DNA of 64,000 nucleotides from Vibrio bathopelagicus. Its GTDB lineage: Bacteria; Pseudomonadota; Gammaproteobacteria; Enterobacterales; Vibrionaceae. Location: assembly GCF_014879975.1 (NCBI RefSeq), contig NZ_CP062500.1, forward strand, positions 2,542,001 to 2,606,000, in the 5' to 3' direction. The notes under the pieces were generated by a model. That model was given only the letters and a program-made list of their open reading frames with translations. It did no database searches and had not been told where the DNA came from. Both the position numbers and the translations under genes were made by a program. This document shows, in pieces, positions 20,420 through 29,421 of the stretch. Every line of letters starts with the position of its first letter. Position 1 is the first letter of the stretch.

Positions 20420-20923
20420 ATGCAAATACATACTTTAGACAAAGCAGGAATCATCAACGAGCTGAAGTTCGGCATCGGGATCAGCCAAGCGGTTGAGCAA
20501 GGTCGCCGTGCAGATTTCGCGTTGTTGTTATCTATGTTCTCTAATGATGTTCGTGATTGCACGCCCATCGACACCATTGAAGTTAGCGAGACAAATGAAG
20601 ATCGTCTACGTAAACACTTCGGCGTAGCAGATCCACAACCTTTGCGCTCGGACCAATCGTCTTATGAAATTTCGGCTCAACAGTCGGCTCAGTTTCATCA
20701 AGCAAGCCTTGCCAGTGCAAAGCTAAGCCATTACTTGAAACCTGAAGCGCTTGCTTTCATGCCTGAAGATACGCATGACTTTCCCGAAGAGGTTTATCAA
20801 AACCTTTCTGGTCATGATCGACGTAAATTGGCGAATAAACACTTGCCTGATTTGCCTCATGCCACGCTCTACAACGAATTGTCGACCGCTCAGCGTCAAT
20901 ATCAGATTCAAGCTCAGGTGTAG
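20420..20923 (+). CDS. VC2046/SO_2500-family conserved protein
   Basis: A 167-aa soluble protein of unknown function, recognised by position next to sodB and by the segment ELKFGIGISQAVEQGRRADFALLLSMFSNDVRDCTPID. I start at ATG 20420 (MQIHTLDK) because AGAGG lies 5 bases upstream; the frame stays open to 20387. The C-terminal half is rich in His, Gln and Ala. No signal peptide or membrane segment is seen. Confidence 0.8.
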   Translation: MQIHTLDKAGIINELKFGIGISQAVEQGRRADFALLLSMFSNDVRDCTPIDTIEVSETNEDRLRKHFGVADPQPLRSDQSSYEISAQQSAQFHQASLASAKLSHYLKPEALAFMPEDTHDFPEEVYQNLSGHDRRKLANKHLPDLPHATLYNELSTAQRQYQIQAQV

Positions 20924-21197
20924 TTACTGGCTCCCCTTTCTGACTTTCTTAAGGCTCCTCTTTTCCCATCTTGTGTGCACCTACGAATTCATTGATACAA
21001 GTGATATGAATCACTAGCCTTAGGCATCTATAATTTCCAGTTTGTCGATTAACTCTTGAAGTTACTACAAAATGTGACGTGCCACTAAGTTCATAAAAAC
21101 TTATTAATCGGCATACCTTAGTTTGAACCAATTCACACCCATTGTATGAAATTTGACCCATCCTTATCCGACATGGACGATTTGTTTAGGTACTGGG

Positions 21198-21881
21198 ATG
21201 GAAATAAAAAGCTCAATCATATTGGTGACATCTGCCGGCTCGCGACTGGGAGGGACGATTGCGAACCACTTTGTTAACCTTGGAGCAACCGTTATTCTTT
21301 GTGACAACGACCCAGAAGCCCTTCAGGCAACTTATGAACAATGTGCTCGTTTTTCCGAATCTGTATACAGCTACACACTCAAAGGTAACGACAATCAAGA
21401 TATCTTGAACGTGTTTGATTTCATTCAAACTACCTTCAATACCACACCCGATGTACTGGTCAATAACTGGATCAGTTCACCAATGCCGAGTTTAATTGGT
21501 GATCAACCTGTTAGCAGCTTTATCAACGATTTATCATCGATGGCCTCTACCCTTTTTGCATTTGGGCAAATCAGTGCTGAAAGGTTACGAGAAGAAGATA
21601 AAGAAGGTGTCATCGTGAATGTGATATCCCATGACGATTTTCATGATGTGTCCGGCTTAGAGAGCGCAAACTCAATGATAACCGGCTTTACCCACAGTTG
21701 GGCTAAGGAACTGACTCCATTTGGTATTCGAGTTGGTGGTGTTGTCCCTGCGGTTCATAACTCCGAGGGCAAACTTAACCGATGTCATTGGGCACAACTG
21801 CAAGACGAACTGACCAGAACAACCGAATACATCGTCTCTAATGATTACTTTAGTGGGCGTGTGGTTGCCGCAGAAGTTTAG
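21198..21881 (+). CDS. Short-chain dehydrogenase-like protein lacking catalytic residues
   Basis: A 227-aa Rossmann-fold protein of the SDR type, started at ATG 21198 (MEIKSSIILV). The cofactor motif is degraded (TSAGSRLGG rather than TGxxxGxG), the NNAG motif reads NNWI, and the active-site YxxxK aligns with a stretch reading LESAN, so both Tyr and Lys appear absent. It may be a non-enzymatic NAD(P)-binding or regulatory protein. The reading frame is intact. It stands alone after the VC2046-like gene. Confidence 0.75.
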   Translation: MEIKSSIILVTSAGSRLGGTIANHFVNLGATVILCDNDPEALQATYEQCARFSESVYSYTLKGNDNQDILNVFDFIQTTFNTTPDVLVNNWISSPMPSLIGDQPVSSFINDLSSMASTLFAFGQISAERLREEDKEGVIVNVISHDDFHDVSGLESANSMITGFTHSWAKELTPFGIRVGGVVPAVHNSEGKLNRCHWAQLQDELTRTTEYIVSNDYFSGRVVAAEV

Positions 21882-22007
21882 AGAATCCCTTTAACGACAG
21901 CTGACCATGGCGAGTTTTGGCACTCTGGTTCCAGCTCATCAAGAAAACGTTGAACATAAACACTTACCTTCGACAACTTACGATATCTGTCTAACAGCAA
22001 ACATAAA

Positions 22008-22036
22008 AAAAGCCCCAGTCTCTCGACTGGGGCTTT
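22008..22036. terminator. Bidirectional terminator between SDR-like gene and adhE
   Basis: AAAGCCCCAGTC (22009-22020) pairs with GACTGGGGCTTT (22025-22036) around a 4-base loop. The minus strand carries a seven-T tail, so it mainly ends adhE. Confidence 0.92.
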
Positions 22037-22101
22037 GTACTTTTCCCGATTAGATAAGGTTCGTGCTAGCGAAAACTTATCTCAAAACTAATGCTTACTT
22101 A

Positions 22102-24816
22102 TTATGCGTTAGCTTTTTCTTTTTTAGCTTTTGGCGCTGCTTCTGCTTTCACTTCAGCTGGCTTTTGGTCTGCTTTCTTTAGGATAACAGTAGTACCTTC
22201 GAAAGTTTCACCTTCAACGTATGGTTGGCCGAAGTAAGAAGTTGTTAGAACTTCTTTAAGCTCAGTGATTAGAGGGTAACGTGGGTTAGCACCTGTACAC
22301 TGGTCATCGAATGCTTCAACCGCTAGCTCGTCTAGTTTAGCGATGAAGTCAGACTCGTTAACACCCGCAGCTTGGATAGATAGTGGGATGTCTAGGTCAA
22401 CTTTAAGCTCTTCTAACCAAGTCAGTAGACGTTCAATCTTCTGAGCAGTACGGTCACCAGCTTGGCTTAGGCCTAGGTGGTCAGCAACTTCAGCGTAACG
22501 ACGACGTGCTTGTGGACGGTCGTACTGAGAGAATGCAGTTTGCTTAGTTGGGTTATCGTTCGCGTTGTAACGTACAACGTTTGAGATAAGCAGCGCGTTA
22601 GCAAGGCCGTGTGGTAGGTGGAACTCAGCACCAATTTTGTGAGCCATTGAGTGACACACACCTAGGAATGCGTTCGCAAATGCTACACCAGCGATAGTTG
22701 CTGCGTTGTGTACTTTCTCACGAGCGATTGGGTCTGCTGCACCGTTTTTATAGCTTGATGGTAGGTACTCTTTAAGCATCTTAAGAGCTTGTAGAGCTTG
22801 GCCATCTGAGTATTCGTTCGCTAGAACAGATACGTAAGCTTCAAGAGCGTGAGTTACTGCATCGTAACCACCGAACGCTGTTAGAGACTTAGGCATGTTC
22901 ATTACTAGGTTCGCATCAACGATAGCCATGTTTGGCGTGATTTCGTAGTCAGCTAGTGGGTACTTAGCACCAGTCTTGTCGTCTGTAACAACAGCGAATG
23001 GAGTAACCTCTGAACCTGTACCTGAAGTTGTAGTAATACATACAAGCTCAGCTTTTTGACCCATTTTAGGGAACTTGTAGATACGTTTACGGATATCCAT
23101 AAAGCGCATTGCTAGTTCTTCGAAGTGAGTATCTGGGTGCTCGTACATAACCCACATGATCTTAGCAGCATCCATTGGAGAACCGCCACCAAGAGCAAGG
23201 ATTACGTCAGGTTGGAAGCTCTTCATTGCTTCAGCGCCTTTCTCAACAACAGATAGTGTTGGATCCGCTTCTACATCGAAGAATGTTTGAACTTCAATAC
23301 CTTGTGCTTTAAGCAAGCTAACTACGTCATCAGCGTAACCGTTGTTGAATAGGAAACGGTCAGTTACTAGGAATGCGCGTTTCTTACCTTCTAGGTCGCC
23401 AAGAGCGATTGGAAGGCTACCACGACGGAAGTAGATAGACTTAGGTAGTTTGTGCCACAACATATTTTCAGCTCGCTTCGCTACAGTTTTCTTGTTGATA
23501 AGGTGCTTAGGACCTACGTTCTCAGAGATAGAGTTACCACCCCAAGAGCCACAACCAAGAGTTAGAGACGGTGCAACGTTGAAGTTGTACAGGTCACCGA
23601 TACCACCGTGAGTAGTAGGGATGTTGATTAGGATACGAGCCGTTTTCATCTTGTCACCGAAGTAACGGATGCGGTCTGCGTTGATATCTTGGTTAGTGTA
23701 AAGACCAGACGTGTGACCGATACCACCAATTTCAACCATTGTTACTGCTTGAGCAACTGCGTTCTCGAAAGAAGACGCACGGAACATACCTAGAGTTGGA
23801 GACAGTTTCTCGTGAGCGAATTCGTCGTCGTAAGACACTTCGCCAAGGCCTTCACCAACAAGAATCTTAGTATCAGCTGGAACTTTAACACCCGCCATTT
23901 CAGCGATTGCAGTTGCAGGTTGACCAACGATTTTTGCGTTTAGGTTGCCGTCGATAAGTAGAACTTTACGAACTTTATCAGCGTCAGCTTTGCTTAGTAC
24001 GTGACCTTTGTGAGATGCGAAACGCTCTTTCACTTCGTCGTATACTTCGTCCATTACGATTACAGCTTGCTCAGAAGCACATACTACGCCGTTATCGAAT
24101 GTTTTAGACATAAGGATAGATGCTACAGCACGTTTAACGTCTGCTGTGTCATCGATAACTACAGGAACGTTACCAGCACCAACACCGATAGCAGGCTTAC
24201 CTGAAGAGTATGCTGCTTTAACCATGCCTGGACCACCAGTCGCTAGGATAAGCGCGATACCGTCGTGCTTCATAAGCGCGTTAGAAAGCTCTACAGATGG
24301 TTGGTCGATCCAACCGATGATGTCTTTTGGTGCGCCCGCTTTAACAGCCGCGTCTAAAACAAGTTTAGCAGCGTCGTTAGTTGAGTTCTTTGCACGTGGG
24401 TGTGGCGAGAAGATGATGCCGTTACGTGTCTTAAGAGAGATTAGAGATTTGAAGATTGCTGTAGAAGTTGGGTTCGTTGTTGGAACGATACCACAGATGA
24501 TACCTACAGGCTCAGCGATAGTCATCGTGCCTAGGTTGTCATCTTCTTCTAAGATGCCGCATGTTTTTTCGTCTTTGTATTTGTTGTAGATAAATTCAGA
24601 TGCAAAGTGGTTTTTGATAACCTTATCTTCAACAATACCCATTCCAGATTCAGCAACTGCTTGTTGTGCTAGTGGGATACGAGCATGGTTAGCCGCAAGA
24701 GATGCTGCACGGAAGATTGCGTCAACTTTCTCTTGAGAGAATGTTGAGAACTCTTCTTGTGCTGCTTTAACGCGTGCTACCAGAGCATCTAGTTCAGCTA
24801 AGTTAGTTACAGGCAT
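22102..24816 (-). CDS. adhE: Bifunctional acetaldehyde-CoA/alcohol dehydrogenase
   Basis: AdhE (904 aa) converts acetyl-CoA to ethanol during fermentation and forms spirosomes in related bacteria. The N-terminal aldehyde dehydrogenase half has its catalytic Cys in GVVCASEQ (about residue 245). The C-terminal iron-dependent alcohol dehydrogenase half begins near residue 450, with GGGSPMDAAK and the metal-binding segments HALEAY and CHSMAHK...FHLPHG. The tail is Lys/Ala-rich. Strong codon bias suggests high expression. The long upstream region has an FNR-like site and palindromes. Confidence 0.98.
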   Translation of the reverse strand: MPVTNLAELDALVARVKAAQEEFSTFSQEKVDAIFRAASLAANHARIPLAQQAVAESGMGIVEDKVIKNHFASEFIYNKYKDEKTCGILEEDDNLGTMTIAEPVGIICGIVPTTNPTSTAIFKSLISLKTRNGIIFSPHPRAKNSTNDAAKLVLDAAVKAGAPKDIIGWIDQPSVELSNALMKHDGIALILATGGPGMVKAAYSSGKPAIGVGAGNVPVVIDDTADVKRAVASILMSKTFDNGVVCASEQAVIVMDEVYDEVKERFASHKGHVLSKADADKVRKVLLIDGNLNAKIVGQPATAIAEMAGVKVPADTKILVGEGLGEVSYDDEFAHEKLSPTLGMFRASSFENAVAQAVTMVEIGGIGHTSGLYTNQDINADRIRYFGDKMKTARILINIPTTHGGIGDLYNFNVAPSLTLGCGSWGGNSISENVGPKHLINKKTVAKRAENMLWHKLPKSIYFRRGSLPIALGDLEGKKRAFLVTDRFLFNNGYADDVVSLLKAQGIEVQTFFDVEADPTLSVVEKGAEAMKSFQPDVILALGGGSPMDAAKIMWVMYEHPDTHFEELAMRFMDIRKRIYKFPKMGQKAELVCITTTSGTGSEVTPFAVVTDDKTGAKYPLADYEITPNMAIVDANLVMNMPKSLTAFGGYDAVTHALEAYVSVLANEYSDGQALQALKMLKEYLPSSYKNGAADPIAREKVHNAATIAGVAFANAFLGVCHSMAHKIGAEFHLPHGLANALLISNVVRYNANDNPTKQTAFSQYDRPQARRRYAEVADHLGLSQAGDRTAQKIERLLTWLEELKVDLDIPLSIQAAGVNESDFIAKLDELAVEAFDDQCTGANPRYPLITELKEVLTTSYFGQPYVEGETFEGTTVILKKADQKPAEVKAEAAPKAKKEKANA

Positions 24817-24928
24817 GGTGGATCTCCTAAAATAATAAATATTAAAAACTTTTTATTAAATTCGCTGCTTGCCTTTAACCTTAAACATCAGCGTTCTTAG
24901 TAAATTGCTTTCAGGGCTGAGTATATTA

Positions 24929-24943
24929 TTTCACAGTGTGAAA
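24929..24943. promoter_or_regulatory. 15-bp palindrome upstream of adhE
   Basis: TTTCACA-G-TGTGAAA is a perfect 7-1-7 palindrome about 115 bases upstream of the adhE start. The half-sites point opposite to a CRP or Rex site, so the regulator is unknown. Confidence 0.45.
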
Positions 24944-24947
24944 AAAA

Positions 24948-24961
24948 TTGACCCAGATCAG
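24948..24961. promoter_or_regulatory. FNR-like site upstream of adhE
   Basis: TTGACCCAGATCAG matches the FNR consensus TTGAT-N4-ATCAA at 8 of 10 defined positions. Anaerobic control of a fermentative gene makes this plausible, but it is inferred. Confidence 0.45.
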
Positions 24962-25021
24962 TTACCCAAAAAGAATTAACCAGAAAGTAGTAAGACAATC
25001 GCAAAAATGAACTTAAGACAA

Positions 25022-25043
25022 TGATTTAAATAGATTTAAATCA
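25022..25043. repeat. Perfect 22-bp palindrome upstream of adhE
   Basis: TGATTTAAAT-AG-ATTTAAATCA is an exact 10-2-10 inverted repeat about 205 bases upstream of the adhE start and 410 before marC. It looks like a regulator operator, but I do not recognise the family. Confidence 0.5.
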
Positions 25044-25456
25044 CACTTTCCGTTCGAACAAAAAACAAGCAAACAGACGGATTATTTATACATAGCGTCA
25101 TAAACTGTAAAAAAGTTTCATTTTTAGTCCGTTAAATTACATGTATACATCTATATTCGTGCTACTGAGAGTATATCCATACCGTTGCAGCGGGCTAGAT
25201 TCTGACATAATTTTTATTAAAAGCGTGCGTCGGTTAACATTTGCCCAAAGAACCATTACAACATGAAACACTAATAATCGGCTTGTAACATGACTAAAGT
25301 CAGCATTTGGATTCAATTAGTTTTTCTATAAAAAAGACCCTATTTCAGGTTAGTTTTTTTCATTCGTGCAATTTAGATTTGTCACTTACATTACGCGCTC
25401 TGGCTATTGACAGATCAACACCTCTTCCTTAAGTACGCAATTTGGAGATCACCCAC

Positions 25457-26095
25457 ATGCAAGGTTTAGAACTCGCAATTTTTATGCAATTCTTCCTTGG
25501 GCTTGTTGCTGCCGTAAACCCTATCGGCATCATGCCTGTTTTTGTTTCTCTTACGGCCCATATGGCCCCAGAAGAGAGGAACAGGACCGCATTACAAGCC
25601 AACATTGCTGTTGCCGTTATATTGATTGTTTCTTTAGTTGCAGGACAATTGCTTCTCGACATGTTTAGCATTTCGCTAGATTCATTTCGTGTTGCAGGTG
25701 GGTTGCTATTATTGAGCATCGCGTTTTCGATGATGAGCGGTAAACTCGGTGAAGATAAGCAGAACAAGCAAGAGAAGTCTGAATACGTCAGTAAAGAACA
25801 AATCGGTGTTGTTCCTTTGGCTATGCCATTAATGGCCGGTCCAGGTGCCATTAGTTCAACCATTGTCTACGGCTCTCGTTATCCAGCCGCAATCGACACG
25901 GTTGGCATTGGCATCAGCATTATTGCTTTTGCAACGTGCTCTTGGCTTTTATTCCGCTCGGCGCCGGTTATCGTTCGCTTTCTAGGTCAAACTGGGATCA
26001 ACGTTATCACGCGTATCATGGGTTTGATTCTTGGCGCATTGGGCATCGAGTTCATCGCCAACGGCTTACGTAACCTATTCCCAGGATTAGCATAG
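25457..26095 (+). CDS. MarC-family integral membrane protein (YchE-like)
   Basis: A 212-aa membrane protein with six hydrophobic helices, MarC/YchE family; the family's function is unsettled, with some members proposed as amino-acid transporters. I start at ATG 25457, which has GGAG nine bases upstream; a TTG at 25442 is less likely. Signature segments are AAVNPIGIMPVFVSL near the N-terminus and PLAMPLMAGPGAISSTI mid-protein. In E. coli, ychE is also next to adhE. Confidence 0.9.
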   Translation: MQGLELAIFMQFFLGLVAAVNPIGIMPVFVSLTAHMAPEERNRTALQANIAVAVILIVSLVAGQLLLDMFSISLDSFRVAGGLLLLSIAFSMMSGKLGEDKQNKQEKSEYVSKEQIGVVPLAMPLMAGPGAISSTIVYGSRYPAAIDTVGIGISIIAFATCSWLLFRSAPVIVRFLGQTGINVITRIMGLILGALGIEFIANGLRNLFPGLA

Positions 26096-26144
26096 CGCTA
26101 AACCGGCTTCTGGCGATTCAAAGCCAGCCTGTACGACATTATCG

Positions 26145-26187
26145 ACGAGGCAAGTAAAGCAATTAGGCTTTCACTCGCCTCGTTATT
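26145..26187. terminator. Long hairpin after marC gene, possible terminator
   Basis: ACGAGGC (26145-26151) pairs with GCCTCGT (26177-26183), and an inner stem (AAAGC with GCTTT) extends it. Only a weak T tract (TATTGT) follows, so termination is uncertain. Confidence 0.4.
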
Positions 26188-26241
26188 GTGAAGCTTGTAT
26201 AATGACTGTTAATACATTTAACAGAAGATGAATCTCTCCTT

Positions 26242-27087
26242 ATGTCAGGTAAGCCACTCAAGCATCACTTGTACGTCATTATCTTTGGTACCCATACTCC
26301 AGCTGGACGTGCATTTGATATATCACTGATCGTTGCAATCTTGGCTTCGCTTTTGGTACTGATTCTAGAGTCCATCCCAAACGTCATGACCGAATGGTCA
26401 CAACAGCTGCGCTATATCGAATACAGTTTTACTGCCCTCTTCACACTCGAGTATTTGTTAAGGCTCTATTGCTCTCCGAAACCAAAATCCTACGCCACCA
26501 GCTTTTACGGTGTTGTTGATCTATTAGCGATTCTTCCGACCTACCTAGCGATCATCTTCCCTGGCGCTTCGTTTATGGGTGTGGTGAGATTGCTTCGTGT
26601 CATGCGTATCTTCCGTATCCTAAAATTGGTTCGTTACCTGCAAGATTCCAATATTTTGCTGCGTTCACTATTAATGGCAAGACGAAAGATCCTCATCTTC
26701 TTCAGCACAGTCGGCATCTTGGTCGTTATCTTCGGCGCTCTGATCTTTGTTATTGAAGGGCCAGAAAACGGCTTCACGAGTATTCCCCACAGTATTTATT
26801 GGGCAATCGTGACTATTACAACAGTAGGTTACGGTGACATGATCCCTCAAACCGCGTTAGGTAAAGCGATTGCTTCGCTTACCATGCTACTAGGTTATTC
26901 CATCCTAGCGGTGCCGACAGGTATTATTACCGCAGAGTTGAGCAATGAGATGAACTCTCACAAAGAGTTGGTTAAGTGCCCGAACTGCAACCGTGCAGGC
27001 CATGATTCGGATGCAATGTATTGCAAGCACTGTGCAAGTGAATTAGCCGATCCCGACAAACGTGTCGTGACTGAAGAGAAAGAATAG
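26242..27087 (+). CDS. Voltage-gated-type potassium channel with zinc ribbon
   Basis: A 281-aa six-helix ion channel. S1-S3 lie within residues 24-105, the S4-like Arg/Lys helix RLLRVMRIFRILKLVRYLQ is at 116-134, and the K+ selectivity filter TTVGYGD is at 193-199 before the last helix. The cytoplasmic tail holds a CPNC (246-249) and CKHC (261-264) zinc-ribbon pair. It resembles Kv-like bacterial channels. It probably controls K+ flux or membrane potential; the ligand and gating are unknown. Confidence 0.92.
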   Translation: MSGKPLKHHLYVIIFGTHTPAGRAFDISLIVAILASLLVLILESIPNVMTEWSQQLRYIEYSFTALFTLEYLLRLYCSPKPKSYATSFYGVVDLLAILPTYLAIIFPGASFMGVVRLLRVMRIFRILKLVRYLQDSNILLRSLLMARRKILIFFSTVGILVVIFGALIFVIEGPENGFTSIPHSIYWAIVTITTVGYGDMIPQTALGKAIASLTMLLGYSILAVPTGIITAELSNEMNSHKELVKCPNCNRAGHDSDAMYCKHCASELADPDKRVVTEEKE

Positions 27088-27096
27088 ATACCCATA

Positions 27097-27126
27097 AAAA
27101 AGAGCTCCGTTATGAGCTCTTTTTAT
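27097..27126. terminator. Bidirectional terminator
   Basis: AAAAAGAGCTC and GAGCTCTTTTT form an 11-bp stem around a 6-base loop. It separates the channel gene from the convergent pilin gene. Confidence 0.92.
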
Positions 27127-27150
27127 TTTGTTAACTATCCGAATGACTCA

Positions 27151-27672
27151 CTAACAACCGTCAGTAAAAACTTCGACTTTATAATCATCATTCGCTTCCA
27201 TTGCAGCCGTATACTTCACATAACATTGAGTATTCTCGATAGCGATATTGAAGTCCTCACCCACCATATCATTAAGATACTCAGATCGAGTGATAACCCA
27301 AATATCAGGGTCTTGCATCGAACCGTTATTGTGAGCCGCCCAAGTCCACTCGGTGGTTAAATCGTGATAACCCGACTCTATTGCAAGGAAGTTTTCCATA
27401 CCTCCTCTTTGAACTGCAGGATAACCGAACTGCACAGTACCGTAATCTGGAATGGAATAAGAAGCGTGATCTTCCATGCCTGCCACTGCGGCTTTTTCGA
27501 ATGCTAGATCAGACGCCGTGTGAACTGATGCTCCTAGCCCTTCTATAACCGAAGCTCTAGCATCATGTTGTATGTTTAAAAACTTTGGCGCTGCGACAAC
27601 CGCTAAAACACCAAGAATGACGATAACAACAACTAACTCGATAAGAGTAAAACCTTTGTGAGTTGCTTTCAT
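27151..27672 (-). CDS. Orphan type IV pilin-like protein (MSHA-type)
   Basis: A 173-aa prepilin. The class III signal MKATHKG is followed by FTLIE, where prepilin peptidase cuts after Gly, and a hydrophobic alpha1-N helix. A C-terminal Cys pair (NTQCYVKY...TDGC) could form the D-loop disulfide. It resembles MSHA-type pilins but no pilus assembly genes are nearby. I start at ATG 27672, with GGAG about 8 bases upstream; a TTG at 27684 is less likely. It would depend on an assembly system elsewhere. Confidence 0.88.
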   Translation of the reverse strand: MKATHKGFTLIELVVVIVILGVLAVVAAPKFLNIQHDARASVIEGLGASVHTASDLAFEKAAVAGMEDHASYSIPDYGTVQFGYPAVQRGGMENFLAIESGYHDLTTEWTWAAHNNGSMQDPDIWVITRSEYLNDMVGEDFNIAIENTQCYVKYTAAMEANDDYKVEVFTDGC

Positions 27673-27742
27673 TTTTGACTCCAAACTTTAAGACGCACGA
27701 AATGTAAGGTTTTAAAGTCAGACTTCTGTCATCAGATACAAA

Positions 27743-27763
27743 AAAAGCGCCCTGAGGCGCTTC
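27743..27763 (-). terminator. Rho-independent terminator of asd
   Basis: AAGCGCC (27745-27751) and GGCGCTT (27756-27762) form the stem; on the minus strand a T run follows. Confidence 0.85.
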
Positions 27764-27792
27764 TTAATTAATTATTCTCAAAAATGAGGCAG

Positions 27793-28911
27793 TTACGCTT
27801 TCTCAGCTAAGATGATGCGTAGAGTACGACGTAGTGGTTCTGCAGCACCCCAAAGCAGCTGGTCACCCACAGTGAACGCATTTAGGAAGTCGTTACCCAT
27901 AGACATCTTACGTAGACGACCTACTGGTACAGACATCGTGCCTGTTACTTTCGCTGGTGTCAGCTCTTGAGCAGTAATGTCACGGTCATTAGGCACCACT
28001 TTAACCCAATCATTGTGAGTCGCGATGATCTCTTCGATTTCGTCCATTGGAACGTCTTGCTTAAGCTTAATAGTTAGTGCTTGAGCGTGACAACGCATTG
28101 CACCGATTCGAACACAAGTACCATCAATAGGGATTGGCTGACCATCTAGGCCAAGAATCTTGTTCGCTTCAACGCCCGCTTTCCACTCTTCTTTACTTTG
28201 ACCGTTTTCACGCTTCACATCGATCCAAGGTATCAATGAACCCGCAAGAGGAGCACCAAATTGATCAGTTGGGAATGAAGAAGAACGGATCGTGTCAGCG
28301 ACTTTCTTATCAATATCAAGAATTGAACTTGCTGGGTTCGCTAGTTCAGAGCTAACGCTGTCGTTGATAACACCCATTTGAGAGATCAGTTCACGCATGT
28401 TCTTAGCACCCGCACCAGAGGCTGCTTGGTAAGTCATGGCACTCATCCACTCAATCATGCCTTTTTCATATAGGCCACCTAATGCCATCAGCATTAAGCT
28501 CACCGTACAGTTACCACCAACGAAGGTATTGGTGCCACCGTGGATGCCTTGCTGAATCTGGGCCAAGTTAACCGGATCTAATGTGATGATGGAATCAGCA
28601 TCCATACGCAGAGTAGAAGCTGCATCAATCCAGTAACCTTTCCAACCTGCTTGACGCAGTGCTGGATAAACTTTTGAAGTGTAATCGCCACCTTGACAGG
28701 TAATGACAGCATCAAGTTGTTTTAGGCTATCAATATCAAAGGCATCTTGAAGCAGACCCGCCTCTTTACCACCTAAAACAGGGGCTGGGATACCAATTTG
28801 AGATGTGCTGTAATAAACAGGCTCAATCAGGTCGAAGTCTTTTTCTTCAACCATACGTTGCATCAGTACAGAACCAACCATACCGCGCCAACCAACTAGA
28901 CCTACTCTCAT
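27793..28911 (-). CDS. asd: Aspartate-semialdehyde dehydrogenase
   Basis: Asd (372 aa) reduces aspartyl phosphate to the semialdehyde in the lysine/methionine/threonine and diaminopimelate pathway. The NADP motif GWRGMVGS is at the N-terminus, the catalytic Cys135 in GGNCTVSLM, and the active-site His in MRCHAQALT (about 275). The length matches the E. coli-type enzyme. The ribosome site is AGTGAGAG before ATG. It is divergent from nhaC. Confidence 0.97.
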   Translation of the reverse strand: MRVGLVGWRGMVGSVLMQRMVEEKDFDLIEPVYYSTSQIGIPAPVLGGKEAGLLQDAFDIDSLKQLDAVITCQGGDYTSKVYPALRQAGWKGYWIDAASTLRMDADSIITLDPVNLAQIQQGIHGGTNTFVGGNCTVSLMLMALGGLYEKGMIEWMSAMTYQAASGAGAKNMRELISQMGVINDSVSSELANPASSILDIDKKVADTIRSSSFPTDQFGAPLAGSLIPWIDVKRENGQSKEEWKAGVEANKILGLDGQPIPIDGTCVRIGAMRCHAQALTIKLKQDVPMDEIEEIIATHNDWVKVVPNDRDITAQELTPAKVTGTMSVPVGRLRKMSMGNDFLNAFTVGDQLLWGAAEPLRRTLRIILAEKA

Positions 28912-29421
28912 CTCTCACTCTCCATGTATAAATTAAAAATTGCTCTCCCCCATCTATAAGTTTTTCAGAAACAGAACTCAAGTGCTTTTTAGCAAAAAGT
29001 GTAACTTTTTCGTTTCTTTTAAGTGAACGCGATGAATAGTGCAGTTATCTCTGAAATAGCATTCATCGCCTTTGCCACTGATAAAGCACGCAATATGGTT
29101 AGCATCAAAGGTTTGGCCAATAAAAACGCTCTAATTCCCATCCTGATAGAACCAAGCCTTAACAGCAATTACCACTATTTAACAATAGTTAATCAGAATA
29201 ATATTTTACACAACGAAAACAACGTGCGACAAAAATCAACATGTAACAGTCATGAATTTAACAAAAATTCAGACAATGCAACCACGATATGCTGACTTGA
29301 TAGTCAAATATCACAACTTGGGTGTATTTTTTCGATATAATAAACTAATTACTGTAGTGTCCACGTCGTACCCCAAACTATAACGAAGCACTATAAATGC
29401 TCGAAATAACAAGAGGCTTTT
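28912..29421. other. asd / nhaC divergent intergenic region
   Basis: About 510 bp. It holds an inverted repeat (29029-29069) and on each strand an open frame without a good ribosome site: plus 29023-29295, and a 40-codon minus frame 29141-29019 ending upstream of asd. I looked for a lysine riboswitch, which occurs before lysine genes and nhaC-type genes in some gammaproteobacteria, and did not find its conserved core. The rest is AT-rich. Confidence 0.5.
29029..29069. repeat. Inverted repeat with 23-base loop
   Basis: GCGATGAAT (29029-29037) and ATTCATCGC (29061-29069) are perfect 9-bp inverted arms. This could be a small palindromic intergenic element or an RNA hairpin in the asd leader. 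Confidence 0.5.

Larger units (their letters stand above)
24817..25456. other. adhE / marC divergent control region
   Basis: About 640 bp without a gene and AT-rich. It contains a 15-bp palindrome (24929-24943), an FNR-like site (24948-24961), a perfect 10-2-10 palindrome (25022-25043) and the short palindrome ATGTATACAT (25141-25150). The length suggests a long adhE leader and complex redox control, as known for E. coli adhE. I see no small ORF with a ribosome site. Confidence 0.6.

Noticed and set aside
24929..24943. CRP or Rex site before adhE
   Set aside because: The half-sites TTTCACA/TGTGAAA are in the opposite orientation and spacing to TGTGA-N6-TCACA.
29023..29295. 90-codon plus-strand frame between asd and nhaC
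   Set aside because: No ribosome site, no recognisable family, and it overlaps a palindrome that also opens the other strand.
28912..29421. Lysine riboswitch upstream of asd or nhaC
   Set aside because: I looked for the conserved lysine-element core on both strands and did not find it.
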